DNA of 64,000 nucleotides from Mycobacterium sp. ACS4331 (lineage in GTDB: Bacteria > Actinomycetota > Actinomycetes > Mycobacteriales > Mycobacteriaceae), in contig NZ_LZHW01000098.1 of NCBI RefSeq assembly GCF_001667265.1, forward strand, positions 34,082 through 98,081, in the 5' to 3' direction. The notes below the pieces were generated by a model. The model was not told the DNA's origin. It did no database searches and saw only the letters and a program-made list of their open reading frames with translations. Of this stretch, positions 42,439 through 50,128 are shown piece by piece; position 1 is the first letter of the stretch, and every line of letters starts with the position of its first letter. A program made the translations under genes and the position numbers.

Positions 42439-43283
42439 AGGGAGGCCTTCGGGAACAGCAGGACGTACATCTGGGTGAACACCACGTTGGTGATCATCAG
42501 CAGCAGGATCGACGCGACGACGGTGGCGTTGACCGAGTTGGCCACCCCTGCGGGACCGCCCTTCGTGGTCAGCCCCTTGTCGCACGCCACGATGGCCACG
42601 ATGGCTCCGAAGACGATCGACTTGATGACGGTCAGCACCAGGTCGCCCACGGTCGCGAAGGACGCGAACGTGGTCACGAAACTGCCCGGGGCGCCGTTCT
42701 GCGCGAATGTGTTGAACAGGTAGCCGGCCAGGAATCCGATGTAGCAGACCAGGCCGGTGAGCGCGACGCTGACCACGATGGCCGCCGCCATCCGCGGCAC
42801 CACCAGTCGCCGGATCGCCGAGATGCCCAGCACTTCAAGGGCATCGACTTCTTCGCGGATGGTCCGTGACCCGAGGTCGGCGCAGATCGCGGAGCCCACC
42901 GCCGACGCCATCAGCAGCGCCGCGACCAGCGGTGCGCCCTGTTTGATCACGGCCAGCCCACTGGCAGCCCCCGCCAGTGATGTCGCGCCGACCTGTCCGG
43001 CCAACAGCGCGAACTGAATCTGCAGGGTCACGCCGATGGGGATGGCCACACACATCGTCGGCAAAAGCGCCGTCGATGCCATGAAGGCCGCCTGATGCAC
43101 AAACTCGGGGAACGGGAAGCGCCAGCGTGCGATGTCCTGGATCAGGTACTGCAGCGCTCGCAGTCCCAGGATGAACTGACTGCCGACCGTCTCCAGCGAG
43201 GCGACGGGATGCCGCGAGACGTAGCCCTTCGTCCAGTCGGTGATGTCACCGACCGGTGATGGATTCTCCCCCGTTGCCGCCAT
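42435..43283 (-). CDS. yrbEA: YrbE/MlaE-family permease, first subunit (YrbEA)
   Basis: A 282-aa permease from MAATGENPSP. It has the MlaE coupling motif RTIREEVDALEVLGI (EExDALE) near residue 150 and about five membrane helices. The upstream frame is open to 43532, but that part overlaps the small gene ending at 43300 and was rejected. A G-rich tract precedes the ATG. This is the first gene of the ten-gene transporter unit. Confidence 0.9.
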   Translation of the reverse strand: MAATGENPSPVGDITDWTKGYVSRHPVASLETVGSQFILGLRALQYLIQDIARWRFPFPEFVHQAAFMASTALLPTMCVAIPIGVTLQIQFALLAGQVGATSLAGAASGLAVIKQGAPLVAALLMASAVGSAICADLGSRTIREEVDALEVLGISAIRRLVVPRMAAAIVVSVALTGLVCYIGFLAGYLFNTFAQNGAPGSFVTTFASFATVGDLVLTVIKSIVFGAIVAIVACDKGLTTKGGPAGVANSVNATVVASILLLMITNVVFTQMYVLLFPKASL

Positions 43284-43299
43284 TGGCCCCCCGCTCCCC

Positions 43300-43617
43300 T
43301 CAACCCCACCGAGGCTGATCGGGCTCCGATGTGATCGCTGCCCCGAACCTACGTTTGAAGGCCTCCCCCGCCTCCTGGTCTCGTCGGTAGCGTTCGCCGC
43401 TGCGGCGCAGCAGTTCGATGCGTTCCTCGAGACGACGCACCCGGTCAGGGTCAGGCGGAGACTTGCTGCGCTCCTGATCCAATTCCGCTGTGGTTGAGAC
43501 GACTTCCTCGGAGAGCCGGGCCGCCACCTCACCGAACGTCAACAGGTCGTAGTCGTCGGTCTCAGGCCGATCCACCACTGTCCCGTCGTCGCCCCTGGCG
43601 TCCGGCTCATCCGCCAT
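43300..43617 (-). CDS. Conserved small acidic coiled-coil protein
   Basis: A 105-aa charged protein without membrane segment. Residues ~28-90 form a predicted coiled coil with regular Glu/Arg heptads (GEVAARLSEEVVSTTAELD, then RVRRLEERIELLRRSGERY). The N-terminus is acidic and disordered. It lies 3 nt after the amidohydrolase stop and 16 nt before yrbEA, so it is probably co-transcribed with both. I do not recognise a function; coupling two operons this tightly suggests a role near the amidohydrolase or the transporter. Confidence 0.65.
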   Translation of the reverse strand: MADEPDARGDDGTVVDRPETDDYDLLTFGEVAARLSEEVVSTTAELDQERSKSPPDPDRVRRLEERIELLRRSGERYRRDQEAGEAFKRRFGAAITSEPDQPRWG

Positions 43618-43620
43618 CCG

Positions 43621-44781
43621 TCAGCGTCCGCCGTCGAAGTGCAGCAGTTCTCGGGCGTTGAGTTCGACGATGCGGTGCACGTCGGCGTCGGGGACGTTCA
43701 GCAGGTTCTCGGAGATCCGCTTGCGGCTGTTGGGCCAGTTGGAGTCCGAGTGCGGATAGTCGACCTCGACGAGGATGTTCTCGATGCCGATCAGCTCCCG
43801 CGAGTTCACTCCGTGCTCGTCGTCGATGAAGCAGCCCCAGAAGTGTTTCCGGAACAGGTCGGAGGGTCGGTCGGTACGGCTGATGTTCTGGTACCAGCGG
43901 TGCCGCTCCCAGGTGTAGTCCAGACGTTCCAGCAGGTAGGGAATCCATCCGATGCCGCCCTCGGACAGCATGAACTTGATGTTCGGATGCCGTTGCAGCA
44001 TGCCCGAGAACACCAGGTCCGCGGTGCTCCACATCAGGTTGGTCGAGAACGTCGCGATCGCGACCGCGAACGGCGCCATATCCTCGGGATTCGGGTTCTG
44101 GAACGAAAAGCCCGGAACGTAGCCGCCCGCACCGAAATGCAGACACACCGGCATGTCCGCGGCCTCCAGCGCGTCCCACAGCACCTCCCAGTGGGTGGGG
44201 TGGTGGAACGACGGCAGGCCCAACGGGACCGGGCTGTCCGGGAAGGACACCGCCTTGGTCCCCTTGGCCGCCAACCGCTCCACCTCGGTCGCGGCGGCCT
44301 GCGGGTCCCAGGTCGGCAGAATACCCAGCGGAATCAGACGATCCGGCGCGCTCGCGCACCACTCGTCGACCTGGAAGTCGTTCCAGGCCGTGACGCAGGC
44401 GTGGGCCAGATCCTTGTCCTTGGCCCGCTGGAACACACCGCCGCCGAATCCGGGGAACGATGGGAACGACAACGCGGCGTGCACACCGTCGATGTCCATA
44501 TCCTTGACCCGTTCGGCGGGGTCGTAGCAGCCCGGAATCATCTGGTCGTAGCGCACGGGTTCCATGCCGTACTCCGACGGCGGCTTACCCGCGACCGCAT
44601 TCAACCCGATCTGCGGGTAGAGCTGGCCTTCGTAACGCCAGACATGGTGCCCCTCAGGCGTTTCGATGATCTGCGGACCCTCATCCCGGTAGCGCTGCTC
44701 AAGCCGGTCCTGCCACACACGAGGGTGCTCGATGACGTGGTCGTCCACCGAGATGATCTTCATCCAATCCTGCAGCGGCAT
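43621..44781 (-). CDS. Amidohydrolase family metal-dependent hydrolase
   Basis: A 386-aa TIM-barrel protein of the amidohydrolase-2 (ACMS decarboxylase-like) group. The N-terminal metal motif is SVDDHVIEHP (D-x-H at ~12-14), further ligands are H in VCLHFGAGG near 195 and the Asp in EVDYPHSDSNWP near 340. Related enzymes decarboxylate or hydrolyse ring-cleavage products. The place between the FadE genes and the mce operon suggests a hydrolytic or decarboxylative step of the imported compound. The small coiled-coil gene follows at a 3-nt gap. Confidence 0.82.
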   Translation of the reverse strand: MPLQDWMKIISVDDHVIEHPRVWQDRLEQRYRDEGPQIIETPEGHHVWRYEGQLYPQIGLNAVAGKPPSEYGMEPVRYDQMIPGCYDPAERVKDMDIDGVHAALSFPSFPGFGGGVFQRAKDKDLAHACVTAWNDFQVDEWCASAPDRLIPLGILPTWDPQAAATEVERLAAKGTKAVSFPDSPVPLGLPSFHHPTHWEVLWDALEAADMPVCLHFGAGGYVPGFSFQNPNPEDMAPFAVAIATFSTNLMWSTADLVFSGMLQRHPNIKFMLSEGGIGWIPYLLERLDYTWERHRWYQNISRTDRPSDLFRKHFWGCFIDDEHGVNSRELIGIENILVEVDYPHSDSNWPNSRKRISENLLNVPDADVHRIVELNARELLHFDGGR

Positions 44782-44848
44782 TATGTCTCCTCCAACTCGA
44801 AACCTTCGATGGCGCTGATCGGCGCCGCACCCACAGGTGCGGACGGAG

Positions 44849-46024
44849 TCAACGCGGCAGTCCCAGTGCGCGTTCGGCGATCAGGTTGCGCAACACCTCG
44901 TTGGTACCGCCGGCGATCGTGAATGCGCGCCCATACAGGAACGCGTCCTGCCACCAGCCCTGGTCACGCACCTGCGAGTCGCCCTCGATCCGGACTCCGT
45001 CGTGCCCCTGCAGTTCCAGCCCGTACTCGTGCAGGGCCAGGTTGATCTCGCTGAACAGGATCTTCGACACCGGAGCGTCACCGAGGTCCCCGGTTCCATG
45101 CAGCGCGCGACTGTCGCCGAATGCCGAAACCAGGGAATTGACATGCACATCCGCGACGAACCCGCCGATGGCCTGACGCACATCGTCGCGCTCGATCGCC
45201 GGCCGGCCCTCGACCGTCACCTCTTTCGCCAGGCGCGCCAACCGGTCCAGTGCACCGAACAGCGACGCCCCGCTGCCCGCACTGGACCGTTCGAGGGCCA
45301 GGCTGGCGGTCGTGACCGCCCAACCCTGGTTGACCTCGCCGATCACCATGCTCGCCGGGATCCGAACCTCGTCGAAGAACACCTCGTTGAAGTCTGCGGT
45401 CCCGGTGATCTCCCGCAGTGGCCGGACTGAGACGCCCGGCGTGGTCATGTCCAGCGCGAAAGCGGTGATGCCCGCGTGCTTCGGGACGTCATTGTCCGTG
45501 CGTGCCAGCAGATATCCCCAGTCGGCGTACTGGCCATTGGTGGTCCACACCTTCTGACCGTTGACGATGAAGTCATCGCCGTCCCGGCGGGCCCTTGTCC
45601 GCAGGCTGGCCAGGTCACTTCCGGCGTCGGGCTCGCTGAACAGCTGGCACCAGATGTGCTCGCCTGACCGGATGCGCGGCAGGAAGTGGTCCTTCTGTTC
45701 CTGGGTGCCCGAGGCGATGATCGCTGCGGCCGCCAACAGGCCGCCGCCCACGGGCCCTGCGCCGCCGGCGCGGATGAGTTCGTCGGTGACCGCCGACTCG
45801 AACAGCGGATGCGGGTTCTCCAGACCCCCGTACTCGACGGGCCAGTGCACTCCCAGCAACTGTTCCGAGAACAGCAGTCCAGTCCATTCGCGCAGTGCGG
45901 GGATCTCGTGGGGTTCGGGTGCGCGGACGCCGGTGCGAGCGTGCCGAGGTGGGGCATGTTTGGCTGCCAGATCGCGAACCCGACGTCGCACTTCGTCGAG
46001 TTCGGTGTCCTGCCCGAGTTGCAC
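44849..46024 (-). CDS. Acyl-CoA dehydrogenase (FadE, AGGTNEV-type subunit)
   Basis: The GTG at 46024 is chosen for the GGGAGAG 5 nt upstream. The 391-aa protein has WCQLFSEPDAGSDLAS near 123, the FAD-binding W-T-T-N block (GQKVWTTNGQYADWG) and the C-terminal IAGGTNEVLRNLIAERALG. It corresponds to the C-terminal domain of the fused enzyme at 15150. It is divergent from the complementary FadE at 46142 across site E; together they should make an alpha2-beta2 dehydrogenase for a bulky acyl-CoA. Confidence 0.88.
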   Translation of the reverse strand: MQLGQDTELDEVRRRVRDLAAKHAPPRHARTGVRAPEPHEIPALREWTGLLFSEQLLGVHWPVEYGGLENPHPLFESAVTDELIRAGGAGPVGGGLLAAAAIIASGTQEQKDHFLPRIRSGEHIWCQLFSEPDAGSDLASLRTRARRDGDDFIVNGQKVWTTNGQYADWGYLLARTDNDVPKHAGITAFALDMTTPGVSVRPLREITGTADFNEVFFDEVRIPASMVIGEVNQGWAVTTASLALERSSAGSGASLFGALDRLARLAKEVTVEGRPAIERDDVRQAIGGFVADVHVNSLVSAFGDSRALHGTGDLGDAPVSKILFSEINLALHEYGLELQGHDGVRIEGDSQVRDQGWWQDAFLYGRAFTIAGGTNEVLRNLIAERALGLPR

Positions 46025-46066
46025 GAATCTCTCTCCCAGCGCTGTGACCCGACCGCCATTTACCTT

Positions 46067-46088
46067 AATCAGTATCCTGTATCTTTGG
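46067..46088. promoter_or_regulatory. Operator-like site E between the divergent FadE genes
   Basis: AATCAGTATCCTGTATCTTT followed by GG matches sites C and D over about 20 nt. It lies 43 nt before one start (46024, minus) and 54 nt before the other (46142, plus). Confidence 0.5.
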
Positions 46089-46141
46089 AGCGGGTTTTGC
46101 AATCCCCCTTCGATACGCCGACGTCAGCTAAGGAGCACCCC

Positions 46142-47266
46142 GTGGATTTCGAGCTCACCGACGAGCAGAGGGGTCTCGTCGACGCCACTCGGTCGCTGCT
46201 GGCCGCCAAGTGTTCGCTTGACCGCACACGCGAGCTGATCGACTCCGACGCCGGATTCGACGTCGAGCTGTGGCGCCACGGCGTCGAGCTCGGCTGGCCG
46301 GCGCTGGCGATCGCCGAGGACGACGGTGGTCTGGGACAGCAGGCGATCGACCTTGCCCTCGTCACCGTCGAACTGGGGCGAAGCCTGGCCGCCACGCCGT
46401 TCATCCCCACGGTGGTCGTGGCCGATGCGGTCGGGCGTTCGGAGACGGCCCAGAGATCCAAACTGCTGCAGTCGATCTCAGAGGGCACCTGCACGGCGTC
46501 ATGGGCCTTCGCCGAGTACGGCCAGCCATGGTCGCGCGCCGGGATCAGCACCGCCGCTGTGCGGCACGGCGAAGGCTGGGTGCTCGACGGCGCGAAGGTT
46601 TCCGTGCAGGATGCCGACACCGCGCAGACCCTGCTCGTCGACGCCGTGCTCGATGGGCACCTGGCCCGCTTCATCGTCGACACGGACAGCCCCGGCGTCA
46701 GAATCGAGCGCCAAGCGACCCTCGACGTCACGCGCAGCTACTGTGACGTGACCTTCGACAAGGTGACCGTGGGCGCCGAAGCCCTCTGCGCCTCAGGCGA
46801 TCTCGCAGAGCGATCGCTGGATCGCACCCTGGCGCTCAACACCGCGCTGGTTTCGGCCGAACTCGTGGGCATCGGACAGCGACTGCTCGACATGACCGTC
46901 GGTTACGTCAAGGAACGCGTCCAGTTCGGCAAACCGGTGGGCAGCTTCCAGGCGGTCAAACACAAGTGCGCCGACATGCGCATCTGGGTGCAGGCCAGCA
47001 CCGCGGCGGCCTATTACGCGGCGTTGACGCTGGACAGTGAGAGCCACGACGTCGAGCGCGCGGTCAGCATCGCCAAGGCCTACGTGTCAGACGCCATCAA
47101 CCGCGTGGCCGGGCACGCCCTGCAACTGCACGGCGGCATCGGCTTCACCTGGGAACACGACCTGCACCTGTATCTGCGCCGCGCCCGGGCGGACGCGGCA
47201 CTGTCCGGGGATGCCCGTCACCATCGCGAGCGACTGTGCGCGTCCCTTGCCGAGGCGGTTGGCTGA
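46142..47266 (+). CDS. Acyl-CoA dehydrogenase (FadE, HGGIGFTWEH-type subunit)
   Basis: The GTG at 46142 has AAGGAG 5 nt upstream. The 374-aa protein begins with the family's DFELTDEQRGLV, contains YVKERVQFGKPVGSFQAVKH near 255 and ends with ALQLHGGIGFTWEHDLHLYL. It lacks the C-terminal GGT-E signature, like the non-catalytic or partner subunit of mycobacterial heterotetrameric FadE enzymes. It corresponds to the N-terminal domain of the fused FadE at 15150. A partner role with the divergent gene is inferred. Confidence 0.88.
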   Translation: MDFELTDEQRGLVDATRSLLAAKCSLDRTRELIDSDAGFDVELWRHGVELGWPALAIAEDDGGLGQQAIDLALVTVELGRSLAATPFIPTVVVADAVGRSETAQRSKLLQSISEGTCTASWAFAEYGQPWSRAGISTAAVRHGEGWVLDGAKVSVQDADTAQTLLVDAVLDGHLARFIVDTDSPGVRIERQATLDVTRSYCDVTFDKVTVGAEALCASGDLAERSLDRTLALNTALVSAELVGIGQRLLDMTVGYVKERVQFGKPVGSFQAVKHKCADMRIWVQASTAAAYYAALTLDSESHDVERAVSIAKAYVSDAINRVAGHALQLHGGIGFTWEHDLHLYLRRARADAALSGDARHHRERLCASLAEAVG

Positions 47267-47439
47267 GTCTTCAGGCTCAGCGACGCCCGGCGGTCGAGGT
47301 ACTGGACCACGACGAGGGGGACGGCGACGCCGTCGTCGACATGATCGTGGGCAGCTACATCGCACAGTTCGCGCGCCGCGGAAGCGTCGGCACCGACTGG
47401 ACCGACCGAGTGGTCGCGGTTCTGGGCCGGGACGGCTGA
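47236..47439 (+). CDS. Small hypothetical ORF after the FadE gene
   Basis: A 67-codon frame overlapping the end of the FadE gene by 31 nt and ending at 47439. The second half (VVDMIVGSYIAQFARRGSVG, then WTDRVVAVLGRDG) looks like real coding sequence of an alpha-helical peptide, while the first part does not. No convincing start or ribosome site is visible. It may be a short gene starting within 47300-47345, or a gene remnant. Confidence 0.3.
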   Translation: MRVPCRGGWLSLQAQRRPAVEVLDHDEGDGDAVVDMIVGSYIAQFARRGSVGTDWTDRVVAVLGRDG

Positions 47440-47538
47440 TCGAAACTGTGTCCGCACCGAAGGCTCGACGGCCGTGGCGGCATCGCTCGCTCGACGGCCG
47501 TGTCGGCCCACACTCCAGACGCCGGTATCTTCGGTGCC

Positions 47539-48372
47539 GTGGACAGACCAGCGAAAAAGATCGACGCCAGCAACTTGACCGGTGTGTCGGAGACCGCGTT
47601 GCTGACGCTGTACGGCCGCGCCCACCAGGCGCGGCATCCCCAGGCCATCCTCAATGACCCGGAGGCGATCAGGCTGGTCGACTCGATCGAGTTCGACTTC
47701 GAGAAGTTCGGCCGCAAGGGCCAGGAGATGGCCCTGCGCTCGCTGGCATTCGACAAGGCTGCATCCCAGTACCTGACCGCGCACCCCAAGGCCACGGTCG
47801 TCGCACTCGCCGAGGGTCTGCAGACCAGCTTCTGGCGGCTGTCCAGCGCCCTGCCCGACAGCCAGTTCCAGTGGCTGACAATCGACTTCGATCCGATCAT
47901 CAAACTTCGCGAGCGGCTGCTGCCGTCCTCGCCCAGAATTCACACCCTGGCCCAGTCCGCGCTGGACTACTCCTGGATGGACCGGGTCGACACCAGCGAG
48001 GGCGTCTTCATCACCGCTGAGGGCCTGCTGATGTACCTGCAGCCCGAGGAGTCCATGGGGCTGATCACCGAGTGCGCGCGCCGTTTCCCCGGTGGACAGA
48101 TGATCTTCGACCTGCCGCCCGTGCTGGTGAAGAAGTTCGCGCCGAAGGGCGTGCGGTCAACCCGCCGCTACCGCGTCCCACCCATGCCGTTCAGCCTCAC
48201 GCCCGCCGAACTGGCGGACCTGGTCAACACCGTTCCCGGTATCCGCGCGGTGCACGATCTGCCGATGCCGGCCGGACGGGGCTTCCTGTTCGAGAAGGTG
48301 TTCCCCGCGTTCTGGCAGTTGAAGCTCACCAAGCAGTACCGCGGGGCCTACACCCTCCTCGAGTTCGGCTGA
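47539..48372 (+). CDS. LCM-family SAM-dependent methyltransferase
   Basis: The GTG at 47539 gives VDRPAKKIDASNLTG, the family's usual short N-terminus; a GTG at 47500 would add 13 residues. The 277-aa product has the leucine carboxyl methyltransferase-like pattern: AEGLQTSFWRL for the SAM-binding loop, TIDFDP for the second strand acid, and AEGLLMYL for the active-site block. Mycobacteria hold many paralogues of this family with unknown O-methylation targets. TATCTT at about 47526 may be its -10, consistent with a leaderless start. Confidence 0.78.
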   Translation: MDRPAKKIDASNLTGVSETALLTLYGRAHQARHPQAILNDPEAIRLVDSIEFDFEKFGRKGQEMALRSLAFDKAASQYLTAHPKATVVALAEGLQTSFWRLSSALPDSQFQWLTIDFDPIIKLRERLLPSSPRIHTLAQSALDYSWMDRVDTSEGVFITAEGLLMYLQPEESMGLITECARRFPGGQMIFDLPPVLVKKFAPKGVRSTRRYRVPPMPFSLTPAELADLVNTVPGIRAVHDLPMPAGRGFLFEKVFPAFWQLKLTKQYRGAYTLLEFG

Positions 48373-48383
48373 GTGCGGGTCGA

Positions 48384-48800
48384 CTAGAACGGCGTGCTGT
48401 TGGACTGCCACTTGGCCTCTTCAGGCCGCGGGCCGAACCGACGCGCGTAATCCTCGTGGATGTGGGCCTGCTTCTGGCGGTTCACCACGTCGATCAGACC
48501 CGGGTCGATGCCGTGCTGGGCCAGTCGATGCCGGCGCCACACCTTGTTCAGCGCCAGCGCCATCAGGAGCGCCCAGATGTAGATCGGCACCGTCATCTCG
48601 AGGTGCACGTACAGCGACGCGGGCAGCAGCCACAGCGGCCCGAGAACGAACAGCGGCGGAATCGCCATGCGAATGAGGTGCCGGCGAATCGCCCCGTCGC
48701 CAGTGATGTCCTGCGCGACCCACTCGCGCATGCTGTCGGGGAGGCGCTTGCCATACGAGTAGGCGATGTACTGCCAGAGGTTTGGTTTGGCCGCGGCCAT
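48384..48800 (-). CDS. DUF5313-type membrane protein
   Basis: A 138-aa protein from MAAAKPNLWQYI. It has the family's N-terminal Y-x-Y-G-x-x-L-P signature (IAYSYGKRLPDSMREWVAQD), two transmembrane helices (~48-66 and ~72-90) and a basic cytoplasmic tail. Function unknown; such proteins are conserved in mycobacteria. It converges with the methyltransferase and is followed upstream by the OhrR-like gene. Confidence 0.75.
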   Translation of the reverse strand: MAAAKPNLWQYIAYSYGKRLPDSMREWVAQDITGDGAIRRHLIRMAIPPLFVLGPLWLLPASLYVHLEMTVPIYIWALLMALALNKVWRRHRLAQHGIDPGLIDVVNRQKQAHIHEDYARRFGPRPEEAKWQSNSTPF

Positions 48801-48825
48801 GGTCACTCCTACGGGTCGATGGTGG

Positions 48826-49314
48826 TCAGGTCTGTAATGCGCCGGCCGCCAACGCGGCCGCGTTGATCCGGGTCAGCACCTCACGCAGATGCTCAAGCTC
48901 GGAGAGGTCGACACCCAGCTGCTCGACCACCGTGTACGGGATCTTGAGTGCGCGGGTGCGCAGCGCCATACCGGCATCGGTGAGCCTGACGTCGATGGCG
49001 CGTTCGTCGGTGACGCTTCGGGTCCGGGTGATGAGGCCCAGCCCCTCCAATCGCTTCAGCATGGGTGACAGCGTGGCTGAGTCGAGCTGGAGCACCTCAG
49101 CGATCTGTTTGACCGCCATGGCCGGCCTGTCCTCTCCCGCACCCTTCTGATGATCCCAGAGTGCGAGCATCACCAGGTACTGCGGATGGGTCAGCCCGAG
49201 AGGTTCGAGCAGAGGCCGGTACACCGCGAGCACCGCCCGGTTGGTGACCGCGAGCGCGAAGCACACCTGCTGCTCCAGCGCGAGGGGGTCGATTTCCTGG
49301 GCCGTGGTCACCAC
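48826..49314 (-). CDS. MarR-family regulator of the OhrR (organic hydroperoxide) type
   Basis: A 162-aa winged-helix protein from tandem GTG codons. Residues 15-21 read QQVCFAL with Cys18, matching the reactive Cys of OhrR sensors (Q-x-CFAL), and PLGLTHPQYLVMLALW is the OhrR-like block that follows. The wing is at ~85-100 (RTRSVTDERAIDVRLT). OhrR proteins are inactivated when organic peroxides oxidise that Cys. No ohr gene is beside it; the upstream same-strand gene is a Rid-family protein. Confidence 0.82.
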   Translation of the reverse strand: MVTTAQEIDPLALEQQVCFALAVTNRAVLAVYRPLLEPLGLTHPQYLVMLALWDHQKGAGEDRPAMAVKQIAEVLQLDSATLSPMLKRLEGLGLITRTRSVTDERAIDVRLTDAGMALRTRALKIPYTVVEQLGVDLSELEHLREVLTRINAAALAAGALQT

Positions 49315-49414
49315 TCCATGGTGCCCTAATAGTTAGTGCACGATCAATGTCTGACTGGTCACACGCGGCTGATCGGCGGCGTCGCCCGACGGATCCGACC
49401 GCGCCACGCGGAAT

Positions 49415-49822
49415 CTAGTCGATGACCGCAACCGCCTCGACCTCGACGAGGAGATCGGGTTCGGCCAGCGCGGCCACTCCGATCCCCGTCAGCGGAGGCG
49501 CCGCCGTGATGCCCAGTCGCGCAGAGGCCCGCGCCACCCCTTCGACCCACTGAGACATCTTCTCCGGCGCCCACTCCACGAAGTAGGCAGTCAGTTTCGT
49601 GACGTCGTCGAACGAGGCCCCCGCCGCCGCCAGTGCCGTCGCCAGATTCTCGTAGCACTGCTCGACCTGCGCGGCCAGATCACCTTCACCGACCCGCTCA
49701 CCGTCCGCCGTCCGGGCGACCTGTCCTGCAACGAACACCAACTTCGTTCCGGTGGCCACCGCCACCTGCCGGTAGATGTCGTGTTGGGGCAGTCCATCGG
49801 GGTTCAACAGTGTGATCGGCAC
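49415..49822 (-). CDS. Rid-family (YjgF/YER057c/UK114) protein without the catalytic Arg
   Basis: A 135-aa protein from a GTG with AAGGAG upstream. The fold-defining blocks are present (FVAGQVARTADGE, CYENLATALAAAGASFDDV). At the position of E. coli RidA Arg105 (PARSCVEVARL) it reads PPLTGIGVAAL, so the Arg is Leu and imine deaminase activity is unlikely. It probably belongs to another Rid subgroup with an unknown substrate. It is upstream of the OhrR-like gene with a 100-nt gap. Confidence 0.8.
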   Translation of the reverse strand: MPITLLNPDGLPQHDIYRQVAVATGTKLVFVAGQVARTADGERVGEGDLAAQVEQCYENLATALAAAGASFDDVTKLTAYFVEWAPEKMSQWVEGVARASARLGITAAPPLTGIGVAALAEPDLLVEVEAVAVID

Positions 49823-50128
49823 ATCTTCTCCTTCGTGTGGACGCCTCTGGTGAAGCGCAGGCGCATTCCGGTCGAGAACACAGAACAGTAAACGCGAAGC
49901 GGGCCCACTCCTCGTGGAGTGAGCCCGGCACATCCGGCGGACCGCGCCTTTCACTGACTTCACTCAGTTTCGCCCTTTCCTTACCGCGGGTCCCGGGATA
50001 GCGTGCTCAGCGAGCAGAGATGTCCGCGCCCAGGCGAAGTCACTCGGCATGTTGAGGCGTTCGCAGCATCGAGGGTCGACGTTGCCGCCGCACGCGAACT
50101 GATTCAAGTCACTTAAGGGAGGGTGAGA
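49823..50128. other. 306-nt divergent intergenic region without a gene
   Basis: No coding frame is convincing here. The region holds a strong hairpin at 49901-49926, a smaller TGCTC-AGC-GAGCA dyad near 50005-50017, and the AAGGGAGGG ribosome site of the gene at 50129. It separates the Rid-family gene from the oxidase-III/IV-like operon, so both promoters must lie here. Confidence 0.6.
49901..49926. terminator. Hairpin within a divergent intergenic region
   Basis: GGGC-C-CACTCC (49901-49911) pairs with GGAGTG-A-GCCC (49916-49926) around TCGT with one mismatch. It looks like a terminator although no gene ends here, so it may end a small transcript, act in the Rid-gene leader or be an operator. 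Confidence 0.4.

Noticed and set aside
49319..49345. MarR-gene promoter TTAGTGCAC resembling the shared operator element
   Set aside because: Only about nine bases agree and the flanks differ, so it was not added to the shared set.
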